A DNA stretch of 41,480 bases, taken from contig CM012955.1 in the NCBI GenBank assembly GCA_000181795.3, positions 1,116,495 through 1,157,974 of the forward strand. Reading direction: 5' to 3'. A model generated the notes under the pieces. That model worked only from the letters and a program-made list of their open reading frames with translations, had not been told where the DNA came from and did not search any database. Positions 1 to 16,914 of the stretch are shown here, piece after piece. The stretch is from Trichinella spiralis (taxonomy: Eukaryota > Nematoda > Enoplea > Trichinellida > Trichinellidae). Position 1 is the first letter of the stretch; every line of letters begins with the position of its first letter. The position numbers were made by a program, and so were the translations under genes.

Positions 1-2440
1 GCTTTTCTTTGCGTTTTGACTTAATATGTTTCAGGCAAATTTTGAGCACATTTTTTAAATTTGCTTAAATTTCCTTTTACATACTTAAAAAACGAGGAAC
101 AAAGAAGGTGGTGACTCAAATGAAGAACGATGTTACTGTTATTCGTCTTCTTATTATTGCTATTGTTAGCATCACTATTTTTATTATTGATTTGTCTGTT
201 TTTTATCTTTTTCTTTATTACGAAGAAACTTGCAGTTTTATACCTTTCAGACACTTAAAAATATTATATTTCAACTTTTCAGCTTATTTCTGAAATTGTA
301 ATGATGGAAAAAGCTTTTTAACTCATTTCGTGTGTGTAATTTATCGTTTATTTTTATGTTTTTTTTGTTATTACAAAGAAAACATTTGAGTGAATATTTC
401 ATCAGTAAATGCGTGTGCAAAAATTATGCTCTCTGTTTGAACTTTTTGCTAACCACAACTGTGGATGGATGATTTTCAACTGTCGTTTTGAAATGCGTTG
501 ATAATTTTCCATCAAAACTCCACTCTGATTTTCATTTCAGTGCAAAATTTATTTTTCCATCCAAACGATTGTTGCAGTTGCTTGTTCTTTTTTTATTGTT
601 ATCATTTTAGATAAATTTCAGAGGTGAGATAATCTTCACATTTGGGAAGATTTTTTATTCAGAAAAAAGTTCAACGTACACACGTCACTATAGTTATAGT
701 TTGTTGAACGTTGTGTTGTTTGCACAGGGCGACAACGAAGTATCAATGCAGGTGATTTATTTGATTGTCAATTTAATATTAACACGACATTATTTCCACT
801 TTTTGTTTGAATATCGCGGTACAATTTCAAAAACCCAATTGATTCAGCTTTGTGTGATCATCAGATATTTGCAAACGGGAAAAAAGATGCTAAGCAATAA
901 TAATAGATTTTCAAATTTTAACAAATATTTCTATTTTCCGAAGATGTGAATGTTTTGAACATGAACTGCTGCAAAGGTAGTGTTGTGTTGTACAAGCAGT
1001 GGAAAATCAAACCCTCTCTACTCAGCGACAATTTCAATTTATAAATTCAATAGACTTCTCTCCCTGAACGAATATACATATGTATGTATGTATATATATA
1101 TATGTATGTATGTATGTGCCCAGTTGTGCAAAAAGCGTACTCCTACTGCTGGACAACGATATCGATTTTTCATTTCAATCATTTTTAATTAAATTGATAA
1201 ACTGTTAAATCATGAAGCTTGTCAGAAAGTTAAATTGTTTTATTCTTCTTTGGTTTAATTGATTTTTGCAATCTCCGGCCGCAATCCGCATTCAATCTCC
1301 ATAACAAAGAAATAAACAAAACAAGCTAACCAACAAAACAATTTGTACAGTACGCATCAATATGACAAGCACGATCTAATGTTACAGTATGCATTACCAC
1401 TTATTTGCGACGATAAGTTTGGCATAAAAATACTTTCATCAAAGCGTTTAAAATCGTTCAACTTTACCAAATAAATAATTATTTGTTATTTTACGCCTGA
1501 ACGTAATTTTACGCGCAGTCATTTTCGTAAACACTTTCTCTACCGTCATTTGGTATCAATTAATTGCATTTGCATTTTATGAAAATGAATTTTCAAAATT
1601 TTATCTCCAAATAATAGTCGAATTTTTTGAATATTGTTTTTTTTCTAAAATTTTATATGAAAAAAGCACGACATTTGTAAATCAGTAGAAGAACTGATCA
1701 ATAAATGGAAATAGAGATGGAAAATTTGTCAAGAAAAAAAATATCCACTGCCGACTGAATAATAATAAAAAGAATCGATGAAAATAAATTTAAAATTTGA
1801 TAACTGTGAATTTTTCAAGTTGTATTTTTGTTTTATTTTCGTTGAATAATTGTTTTTATTAATGGACTATTTTCAAATCAGACGCACGTTTCAGTGAAAA
1901 TGAACTGTGTCGCAGAGTCGACGGCGACGCCGACCAGTAGCGATCGTGGGTGATTTTGAAATTATCCGTTTCGAATTAATAAAATTAACAAAAATCAGTC
2001 AGTCGAGTTGACGAGCAACGCCGACTGTTTGATTGTTTGTTCGGACTGTTTGAAAAGAGCACCATTTTCAATTGAGAATATTGAACAAAATATTGACAGT
2101 GATTTTTTGGTTATTAAAATGAAGAAAAAATAAATAATTATTTTAATTTAATTTAATTTTATTGTGGAAATTTTTCTGTTCCAATTGTCGTCGGTGAACA
2201 AAAGCTGATAGCTTGGGAAAAGAAATGGCCCGGCCGTAGCTGGTATTAATTAGTGATAAGTAGGTTAGGTTGTTGGTGATGGGAAATACTATCGGTGTGT
2301 TGCTTTGCTGTCTTGTTGGTCGATTTCGCAGATTATATACCAATTTGTCAGTTGCGAACAGTGATGCTTTAGCTTGACGATGGGTTCGGACGCTTGCGGG
2401 GCCCGGCATTGGTGAGCAAAGTATGGTCGTAAGCCGCATT
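1..2440. other. AT-rich stretch, no gene recognised
   Basis: No open frame here resembles a known protein, and the short ones have the base bias of noncoding AT-rich DNA. The only distinct structure is a mixed TATG/TA microsatellite at about 1072-1118. Distal regulatory DNA for the Gq alpha gene downstream is possible, but I see no specific site that I can name. Confidence 0.6.
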
Positions 2441-3104
2441 CAACTGCCATTCAGGCCGCCGGTCGCCTGCCCAGTGTCGACGCGCGTCGTGGCCGTTTGT
2501 TGTTCCTCCTGAACCGCCGGCGCCAGTCTAGACGCCGCCTCCGGCTCACTCGCCCTCAACTCTCAACGCAACTACTGCGCCAGCACGTCGAATTGGTTCG
2601 GTTCGATTCGGTTCGGTTCAGTTTGGCTTGTCGTTTGGTTTCTATTTGACAAGAAGCAAAAAAGCACCAAACAAACAGCACAACACAAAGCGCATTTTCC
2701 CCATTTGATTTTCTTTTTTCCCTCAATTCGCCGTCTGCCTTTGTCGTAGCCGTTGTCGTTGTTATCCTTGTTGTTGTTTTTGTTTGTTTGTTTGTTGTTG
2801 TTATTGTTGTTGTTGTGGTGGTGGTCGTCGTCGTCCTAGTTATCGTCACAGTGGTGGTCGCCGTTGTCCACCGGTACCAGCATTATTAGCACTAGTAGCC
2901 TCAGCAACACCGCCACCACAACCACCACCCAACAACCACTGAACCACTACCGTAACTGTCACCGTTGACAAGCACCACTAGCAAAAGCAGCAGCATCATC
3001 AGAAAGCAGTGAGTGTAAAAAAGGGAATAGAGTGGCAGTTGGACCGTTGAATACGCTCCCCGACGCGATCGTTCCTTGATGAGTCGGTAGCGTTGGACGG
3101 TCTG
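2441..3104 (+). promoter_or_regulatory. GC-richer leader and probable 5' UTR of the Gq alpha gene
   Basis: Base composition changes sharply here from AT-rich to balanced or GC-rich, with CpG-containing stretches at 2450-2545. A GTT/GTTT-rich simple repeat follows at about 2757-2836, then CA-rich triplets at 2880-2990. The block ends at the Gq alpha start codon. This looks like a transcribed leader and promoter-proximal region. The transcription start and any 5'-UTR splicing cannot be placed from sequence alone. Confidence 0.4.
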
Positions 3105-8242
<5,138 letters not shown>

Positions 8243-8285
8243 TCGCTTGTGCTGCTCGGGCATCCAGTATTATAATTGCTGCAAA

Positions 8286-8342
8286 TAATAATTAATAATA
8301 ATAATAATAATATTTTATTATTATTATTATTATTATTATTAT
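8286..8342. repeat. AAT run followed by ATT run (self-complementary)
   Basis: AAT units are followed directly by about the same length of ATT units, which are their reverse complement. The whole could fold on itself. It lies just after the Gq alpha stop codon, so it would fall in the 3' UTR. Confidence 0.85.
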
Positions 8343-9058
8343 CACTACTGACTGGCTTGTGTAGCTTGTCTGCGATTCGTTGTTTTTCGTCACACTTCTC
8401 GTCCCGACTTGTTGAAGTGCTGTTGCGCTGCCGTTGCTTTTTTCCCCCTTTAATTTCTCTTCTAGTCATTGCAGTCCAGTGAAACGAAGAAAACACTGAC
8501 GACAAAGCGAAAATGCTTCAAAAACGCTACCGTAGCCAGGAGAAGCAAAACAAAGCGAGGCAAAGCAATGCACAAAGCAAAACAAAACTTCCGACAACAA
8601 CAACAACAACAACAACACCGAGTTTATTCTTCTTCTCAAGCTGAATGAATTTCAGCTGAAAACTCGGATGTTGTTTGTTTGTTTATTTGTTTGGTTGTTT
8701 GTTTTGTTTTGTTTCTTTTATTCAAATTTTTCATCACGCGATGTACAATGTTTTTCGATATTAATCATATGTTTTGTTTGTAAGCTTTTTCCATTTTAAT
8801 TCTCATTCATTTATTTCTTTTGAAATTGAAAAATGAGAACAATGTTCTTTCTTCTCAATTATTTTTTTTCGCTATTATTATTATTATTATTATCAATTTT
8901 TGAAATTTTCCATATAATACGTTTTTTTTATTCATCATTATTCATTTTACCGTTTTCATTAATTTCTTTTATTTCATTTTTCATCTGCTGTCCACACATG
9001 CCTGGTTGTTTAATCCAATATCAATCAGGCTTCATTTATCCATTCATCCACCCATTCA

Positions 9059-9135
9059 CACACATACGCACACACACACACATACACACACACACACAGA
9101 CACACCCACACATATATATATATATATATATATCA
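9059..9135. repeat. CA and TA microsatellite
   Basis: An interrupted CA run (9059-9113) passes into a TA run (9113-9133). The overlapping ORFs are His/Thr and Tyr/Ile strings produced by the repeat. Confidence 0.9.
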
Positions 9136-10673
9136 GTATCAGTATCACTATTACAATATTACAATGTGTATATTTTTGTATGTGCATGTAAAGAATAGGT
9201 GCGCCGTTGTTTTCGCATCGCAACTATTTTTTCACCACCGTTAGCTCTGATTTATTTATTATTCATATTTAATTAATTCAATTTAATTTCTTTTTCATTT
9301 GATCAGTCGATTTGGCAAGACAATTGTTTCCAAATCACAGCCGTTAACGGTTTTTTCTCTTCTCTCTCTCTCTTCTTTTTTTAATTATTCTCTATTTTAT
9401 CTTCAATTGATCAAGAAAGCCGAATTGGAAAATTAATTATCTGCGAAAGTGAGTGAAGAAAAATAGCCACCACCCTTTGAAATTGTTGATGCCGTTGCAT
9501 ATTTTTTTTATTTTCCTTTTACTCTTTTATTATATTCAAATTTACAATTTATCTTCTTTTTACCATCTATTCTATTTTTACCTTTATTCCGTCTTATCGA
9601 TGTAATAATTTTTTCGAGAAGAAAATTTTTTTGAAAATTTTATTGTTGTTCCTGTTGAGCGTGCATTTTTTCCTTCAATGTTCAGCATTATGTTGGAACA
9701 GGAAGTGAAATACGACAAACTGAAATGTGACAAACGTCCCAAAACTGAAGGAGACCAAGCAGGGAAAGTTGGGGGCAGGGAGAAAGAGAACACAAGGATG
9801 TGAAGGACGAACAATAACGGCAGAACGAAGAGAAAAAAGAAGAGTTTGGCTATTGGAAATTGGGAATTCATATCTCGGTGTTCTTCTCGCCCCTGGTTGG
9901 GTGCTACTTACTGTATGTGTGTGTGAGAGAGAGAAGTGCTTTTGTTTTGAAACGTTCATTTTTAATTTCAGTCAATATTTGAATAATTTTCCAAAACAAC
10001 AACACGCATTTTTGGCGTATTGCTCTTCATTTGTTATCAGTTTCAGCTTCACTGGAAAGTATCTGCTGGTGAAAAGTGAACGAAAGATGAGCGGCAATTC
10101 AACCTGATCGTCGTTTATTTAAATTTGCTTCTTTATTATTTGCTCAAACGGTACAATTGTTGCCATTTTCGTTGTCATTTCAGTCTCCCTGTCTCTCTTT
10201 CTCTGCATTCTCTCCAACACCATCATACTCCAACTTTATTCTTCTTGCATTGCATTTCTCAACAAACTCCTTTGGTCGGCATTATTTATTATTAATCAAT
10301 TTTTGCATATTATATCTTGTATATATATATATATATTTTATTTTTCCACGGAAATATTAGGCAAGGAGTAGTGGTAGTAGTAGTAAACAAGGGGTATTTT
10401 TATTTTTCGAAATACCTCCTATAGATTGATTTTGTTTATTTATTTATTCTACCAGTATTTTTTAAGTAATATATCAATCATTATGTAAAAACAGTTTGAT
10501 TGGATATTGTTTTTTTAAATCATATTTTTCTTTAAGTAAAACTGAATGGTGCGTTTGTCGGTGTTATTACTTTTTAGTTTTTAATCAGAAGCTGAACTGA
10601 CAGATTTTTTTTCTTTATTTTTTAATAAATGCATTAACACATTTGCTTATTCAATGATATAGATAGACTCTAT

Positions 10674-10717
<44 letters not shown>
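10674..10717. repeat. ACT then GCT trinucleotide repeat
   Basis: Four ACT units are followed by roughly ten GCT (CTG) units. No open gene overlaps it. Confidence 0.9.
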
Positions 10718-13305
10718 ACTGCTGAATGATGCAACAACGCTGACAGCTTTGTTTGCCAATTTAACTTGGCAAATAAGTTCAACGAATATCAGTAAGAAAT
10801 TTATTCATTTATTTATTGTCATTCATATTATTTAAATTTTCTGCACAAACTGAGTGTAAGTTTGTAAATTTTTATAACCTTTGATTTTTTCTTTTTCATC
10901 AGCAAAAAATACCCAGAACAGCTAGTAATGATAAATAAGTCGCACATTTTATGTGTGGAGCGGGGGAAAACTAAAATCGATAATCAAATGGCCTGCTTTG
11001 GCAAAAGCGTGCTTTCACTTTATTTAAGCTTTCAAGCGCAAGTGTTAATTGTGTTTTGTGCAATTGGGGCGGGTTTTGGCCGTGCGTGCTACTTACTTGT
11101 CTGTGCTTAGACAATGTGACGAGACGTTCAGGCAAACAGCTCTCTCTATCTCTCTCACTCCCTCTGTTTATTGGAAATTTGTGCAACTTTTTTGTCTGTA
11201 CAATTTTCTCGTGGAAAAACAAAACGTTTTATTTATTTTTGTATTTTTAATTCATTGTTGCTATTTTTTGTCAATTTACAACCACATCATGCGCTGAATA
11301 AATCATGCGCATATTTAGTGTTTTTTAATTCAATTACAGTAATCGATTAGCTTGTTAGAAAAGCAAACAGAAAACGATTGTTTCTTCTTTTTTGAGTGAA
11401 AAAGTGATAGTGTGCAAAAAATAAACAGATTTTTATTTATACATATTTTTTAGATTATTCATCTCATTTTATAAAGCTTCTTCATTCTTACTGTAATAAA
11501 ACGAACTGTAAATTCTACAGTATGCTTGTTGTAGATCACATTTTGCGTGTTAATGTTTGAAACAAAGTAAAGTCGTTTCCTAACTGGGTGCTTTCTTTTT
11601 TCCTTTTGTTTAACTTGTCTAAATTTACACCATTCAAGATAGGAACGTAAGTTTAATAATATTTGTTCAAGTCACCAAAATTTAGCAACAGCACAAACAA
11701 ACTGAACATGCACCCATTTTATTTTCAAATAAATTAGTTTGTTGTTTTTTCCATTTTGCTTTTCTCTATCCACAAACGTTTTATTTTATTACTGAGCATG
11801 TAGTTGTATGTGGACGCCATTTAACAGCGGAAAGCTCTGCCTTTCAAATCTATTGTTTATAATTAATTATTCATTATTGTTCTGTGGAAAAAGCTCTCAT
11901 TGAATTAGATGACAGCAGAACATTTGTCAATCCCTAAAATATTTGGCTAAACATACTTTCGAAATGATAATTCATTCGCAATAAATAATATTACATTTTG
12001 AAGAAGTATTTTTATTTAAATTAAGTATCCTATTTTAATTCGGCACTTTTACATTTTAGAATTTGAACTGTATCAAACACTGTCTGCATTGTACAAATTC
12101 ATTAATTTCAATTTTTAGTTGTTTTTTAAATATAATTTCACAGATGCATTGCACATATTTTTCATTAATGCGCATGATTGTTTGTGAATCTTGTAATTTT
12201 TATTAAATTAGACAGTTGATTTCTGCATCCTGTAGAACGCTGTGAATGCCTAATGTTATTTTCTAATTTCAAGTAAAGTAGTTCATTTTTTAAACAGTTT
12301 TAAAGTTAATTAGCTCATAAATGTTCTATATTGTTTGTAGAATATAAATTTTTTTAATTAATTTTTATTTACCAATACAATCATTTCATACTTTAAGTTT
12401 GATACAGCATTTGCGCAACAGTCAAATTAAATGCAGTTTAAATACTTCTGTGGTTAAAATTTTCGTTCAAAAAATTGGATAAAAATTAAAATTTTTTTAT
12501 GATTTATGAATTTTTTTGAATGTTAATAAATATATTTATTAACAACAGCACAAGCAGAAAAGTTCTGATTTTCTGTCGTTGACTCTCTGACTTTATTCCT
12601 CTTTCACATTCGCAGTACGCACATTTTTCGCAGTCTTGTTCATTAAAAAAATTTTTTTTTCAATATCTTTCAAGGTAAATTTAAAATTGGCGAAGTTGTG
12701 CGTTTTCTTGAAACTCAGGGAAAATTTTTTAAGTTTCATGTTGGTTATTCTACAATTTTTACTGGTTCATGTATAGTAATTTATTGTTTTTTAAGATTAT
12801 ATAGAATGTTGAATAAAATATTTTGTCTAGTACAGATAATAAAATTTTAAGACATATGCATAGATGTAATTCTAATTTGCGTTAGCAAATTACCTGCATT
12901 TTGATGTGAACCTATCATAGAAAAAATATTTTTAACCTGTGAAAGAAAAGAATCAGTGATTTTTTTAACTAATCCCAGAACTCAGGCAAAAGTTTGCCCC
13001 AACTTTGGCCATCCCATATTTTAATTTGTCTTTCTGAATATAAGCAGTTATATGAAAACACATGTGCAACAATGAGCAGTCGAAAAATATAAGCATGCTT
13101 TACTTTCAGTTATCACATAATTTAATAATGGTCAATAATCGCCTATTACGGTAAAACGAAAGCTCAGTGAAATTTCCCGTTGACGTTACAGACTAGTTCC
13201 ACCAGATGAACGGACACTATTTCCATAAAAATACATCGGATACGTTTTCTTTCTAATCACCCTAATTTGAAAATTTTTTATAATTCAAAAACTGAAAGAT
13301 CACAC

Positions 13306-15506
13306 TCATAAAATGGTATACGTTGGATTCCATTTTTCACCAGTAAAGTTGTTTTTTATTTCCAAATGCTGAATGTTCAATTTGGGTTCATAGCATTTTT
13401 CGGCAGATGGTATTTCGTAGCAGCATTTCATTGCCACTGCAATCACACTTCCTAAGTTCATTTTCTTCTCAGTTTTGTTCTCAGTTGGCTTAGCCCACTC
13501 TTCATTGCTAAAAACAAGCTACATTATTATAGTTATGTACAGTATGACCAATAATGTTGTATCTAGTGAAAAATATTAAAACTGAGAATATATAATTAAA
13601 GTTTACTAAAGAAAATAAATAACGTACGTTATATAGCTTGAGTCCAGCGTTCCTGTACCGCTCGTATAGTCCAAATAACCGATTTCTTCGTACCATTTTT
13701 TATTTTCTAATAATATACGCAATAGTCAACTGCTATTTACTGAAAATAAATCAGATTTGATGCTTACCATAAAGCGCTACTTCTGAAGGCAGAATTTTTT
13801 CTTCATATTCCTCCTCGTTAAAACACATCTCATCGTACCTACTGAGAAAAAGACAAAATATTATCTTTATAATTTGAAAATTTACTCACATGCCGATATT
13901 TGTGAGCATTTCATTTGCACTGAAAAAAATTAACGAAAACTTATTCGGCACCTTATTGAACATGTTCAAGTAGAAATTAATTTAAAACTTAATAATAGTT
14001 TTAAAGTGTTGTAAGCAGTATTTTTGAAAATATTCGGAAAAATATGGGCGTAGAAGTGTAATAAAGTATGTTCTAATAGAAAATTTAAAATGTTTTCAGT
14101 GATACAAATGGGTAGATATGACGGATCAGTACAGCAATGAATTAGTTATATACCGTGCTCTCTTTTGTTCTGTGAATTCACGACGCGTAACTGAGGAATT
14201 ATGCGCTTTGTCACGGGTTCTTCTCATTTTGCGCGGTGGGTTTCCAATTTCGACATAATTCTCCTGAAAATGAAATTCATCAAACATAATGAAATTCATC
14301 AAACGGTAACTAATGTAATGTTCTGCTAATTTACTATGCGATCAGTTAATTCTCCCATCCGTTGGTGAGATTTTAGGTGAATTTTCAGAGATATTTTCCA
14401 AGGAAATGCCCTTTCACACAATGTGCAACGAAAATGTCGATCTTTGTCATGGATCCGCATGTGGTTTGATTTTGCACCACTGTTGTTGAAGGACTTGCCG
14501 CATATTTCACAAACATGTGGACGAATATTACGATGCATATTGATATGGTCCTGAAATTATTGTTTGGGATGTTATTATTATTAGAACAGTCAAATTGAAA
14601 TTTTCATATTTCGTTACTAATGTTTGAGGTAAATTTTCATTTTTTTTCAAGGAATTTATACGTAAAGTTCGTCATAATATTTTGAAATAATTTATTTTTC
14701 TTCAAGTTTCTCATTTAGCAACATCATACACTTCGGGGTGCCTAATAATTCGTCTACATTAATGCCCTCTTATGAAAGTTGACCTTTTGAAAATTTATTT
14801 CAATGTGAAAAAGATAAATAAATTAGTACTGAACTTAAAATTAATATTTAAACATCTTAAAACAACCGAAATTAAAATATAATTCAATCGTTTATACAAT
14901 TTAATCGATAATAATAATAATAATCGATGTACTTACTTGATAGCCGGTTCCTCTGGAAAAATGTTTTCCACAGTATTCGCATGCTATTTTTTTAAGATTC
15001 ATTCGTGAACTCATCTTAAATGTAGAATCAAGACCTCAAGGAGACACCGGTGACGAGAAAAGAAGTAGTTCAGGGTGGTACTTCGGTACAACCGACTGTT
15101 ATCGTAATGACGAAAACTGTACTAAAGGGATATATGATTGACCATAATCGGGAAAAATTTTTAATCCAGGCTTGAGCATCATTAATTTTCTTCCTTTATT
15201 TCTTGTTAAAACTTCGAATCGAAATTGATATAAATATTTTAATAGTATAAAATTAATGTTTGTATATTTTATTAATAAAGTTGGATATAATTAATGTAAT
15301 GTAATGTAATGTAATTGATAGCTAAAATCTGTATAGCATAAAATACAGTATACTGTACAGTTTACCTGAGATTTAGTAAGAGGCACGACGTTGCTTTTGG
15401 GTGATATCTTGTTGGTTTCACTCCTATGATTGATACTGATCTGCTGCTTGTTTAAGCTTAAGATCTTGGCATCGTTTTCAAATACACGTTTTGACATACA
15501 GTGCAT
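13306..15506 (-). CDS. Three-finger C2H2 zinc-finger protein, 8 exons
   Basis: This is a probable nuclear DNA- or RNA-binding protein. Exons in transcript order are 15506-15366, 15014-14937, 14550-14335, 14263-14154, 13919-13890, 13841-13768, 13706-13628 and 13507-13306. Every junction is GT...AG and phases agree, giving 309 residues. Three fingers of C-x2-C-x12-H-x3-H spacing lie at about 59-79 (CEYCGKHF), 87-107 (CEICGKSF) and 115-135 (CTLCERAF). Linkers are RNIRPHV and DKDRHFR rather than TGEKP. A basic stretch (PPRKMRRTRDK) follows, then an acidic one (DEMCFNEEEYEEK), and a C-terminal part ending NPTYTIL that I do not recognise. Exon 1 is the least certain; without it the protein starts at the ATG at 15014 and has 262 residues. 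Exon 5 has a tandem acceptor (CAGTAG) that could change its start by three bases. I cannot assign an ortholog. Confidence 0.72.
15294..15316. repeat. TAATG pentanucleotide repeat
   Basis: Four to five TAATG units lie in intron 1 of the zinc-finger gene, between its exons 1 and 2. Confidence 0.85.
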
Positions 15507-15624
15507 AGTAAGTCTCTATATTATTATAAGAACATTTTTCAAATAAACAGTGTAGAGGTTTTAAATTTGAAAATATATTTCGTTTAAAAGTTGCATTCAA
15601 ATAATTTCTATTATTTGGACAGTT

Positions 15625-15783
15625 TTATAACATATAACAGGCAGTATCATTTATTAGCCATTGATCATTTTTGATACAGATTATAAGCATCTCTTTGACT
15701 GCATCTCCATTCAGTTGGGCTAACTGTTTTTCATCCAACTCTAGCAGCCCACTTTCAATATAATTGACAAATTGTAAATTTAA
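15625..15783 (-). other. Unexplained 52-codon ORF upstream of the zinc-finger gene
   Basis: On the minus strand an open frame reads NYIESGLLELDEKQLAQLN, continues with DAVKEMLIICIKNDQWLIN, and stops at 15625. It has the acidic, leucine-rich look of a real helical protein segment and stands out from the surrounding AT-rich DNA. No clear acceptor precedes it and no clear donor follows that would join the zinc-finger gene in phase. It may be an exon of that gene with splice sites I have missed, or a fragment of a lost gene. Confidence 0.3.
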
Positions 15784-16364
15784 AGTTCAATATTCCAAAC
15801 ACATGCTTTTTGTCAAATATGAAAAAATATTTACGTAAAATGATGATCAGCTGAACTGCCGATTATTTTAATTGGGCGTTTTTGAATTGTTTTATGAAAA
15901 TGAATAATAAAACAACTTTGAAAGGATATTGCGAAACATAAGATTGCAATTTTCATATTCATTAAGAAGTAACTGATGAGAGAAAAAAACAAGTAATGGA
16001 AATTCATGTTCATTTTTATTTTGCCATATTGCTGATGGTTGGAAAATAAACTGTACTTCTTATGGTTTTTGTGTGCATTCGGTTCTGATGATTTTTTCAA
16101 AATTTACAAGAAATATTATTTTGTAATTAATCAATCAATCAGTTTTCAAAGTGAAAATTTAATATTAATCATTAATTTTCAGTAATGTTTTCTACACATT
16201 TAAAAATACATTAAAATCCTTTAAAACAAAGCTTTGTATGAAATGTTTCTACATAGTTTAAAAAACTGGGCACTTCTCGGCTAAAGGAAGGCAATTGAAA
16301 TTAATGTTACATTGATTTTATTTCTTTTTCTAACTGAAGAGTGAATTTCAGCTTTTTTCATATC

Positions 16365-16795
16365 ATGAGCATTTTCATTTCTATAATTTTTACTCTTGCT
16401 TCAACTAGTCTGATTCTGGCAGCGATTGTGACGGAGCTGTGGAGTAAGAAATCCATTGCACAATTTGACGGAACGAAAATCTTTGATGATAATACAACTC
16501 TGATGAAATTTCAAATGGGAAACCTGTACCTGAGATAACGAATGATCTTCGCGTTGCTCATTTCGGCAATAATATATTAAAACTAAAAATGACCTGGGCA
16601 ACTGAAGAAGTGCTTAACGTGGTGAATGATGGAAATGCTGAACATCTTACAACCAGCCTCCCTCTTGATTTGAAAAAGGATGCAGAATTCTATATTATAC
16701 TAATTTTTCTCATTTGTTATTCGGCATTCTTCATATTCAATTTTTCTAGTGAAATGCTATTTGTTTGTTCTGATACGGTTGCATTTTTTTACTAA
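16365..16795 (+). CDS. Possible small membrane protein in two frames
   Basis: An acceptor-like TTTCAG (16346-16351) lies 13 bases before an ATG at 16365. That frame encodes a hydrophobic N-terminal segment (SLILAAIVTELW) and a polar stretch, then stops at 16538. A second frame, open from about 16500 to the stop at 16795, reads NSDEISNGKPVPEITNDLRV, then a polar stretch, then a second hydrophobic segment (FYIILIFLICYSAFFIFNF). The two frames overlap by about 40 bases and differ in phase. Together they look like one two-helix protein with a frameshift, or two short ORFs. A poly(A) signal follows at 16909. I do not recognise the family. Confidence 0.35.
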
Positions 16796-16908
16796 ATTTT
16801 TGTTAATATTTTGAAATAATGTATTTGAATTTCGTATTTTTAAGTAAAACTGACTTTAGCTTTTGTATGTCTTGTATTATAACTTTTGTGTGTATTATAA
16901 TTATATTC

Positions 16909-16914
16909 AATAAA
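16909..16914 (+). promoter_or_regulatory. AATAAA polyadenylation signal
   Basis: A canonical hexamer lies about 115 bases after the stop at 16795, which supports a transcription unit ending here. Confidence 0.4.

Larger units (their letters stand above)
8243..13305. other. Gene-poor stretch with many simple repeats
   Basis: No protein family is recognisable between the Gq alpha stop and the zinc-finger gene. The first part is probably the Gq alpha 3' UTR, but I cannot place its end. Simple repeats cluster up to about 10.7 kb. After about 11.3 kb the DNA is plain AT-rich and almost free of them. ORFs near 9727-10107 and 11049-11297 have no coding character that I can see. Confidence 0.55.

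Noticed and set aside
2143-2849. Minus-strand ORFs opposite the Gq alpha leader
   Set aside because: They are Thr-rich strings from triplet repeats or unpatterned peptides, and they lie in the probable promoter and leader of the + strand gene.
9727-10107. 126-codon + strand ORF rich in Lys/Arg/Glu
   Set aside because: No recognisable motif, overlapped by minus-strand ORFs of equal length, and no splice or start context.
15831-16100. 89-codon minus-strand ORF upstream of the zinc-finger gene
   Set aside because: Composition is Phe/Ile/His/Asn-rich as expected from AT-rich DNA, and no acceptor joins it to the next frame.
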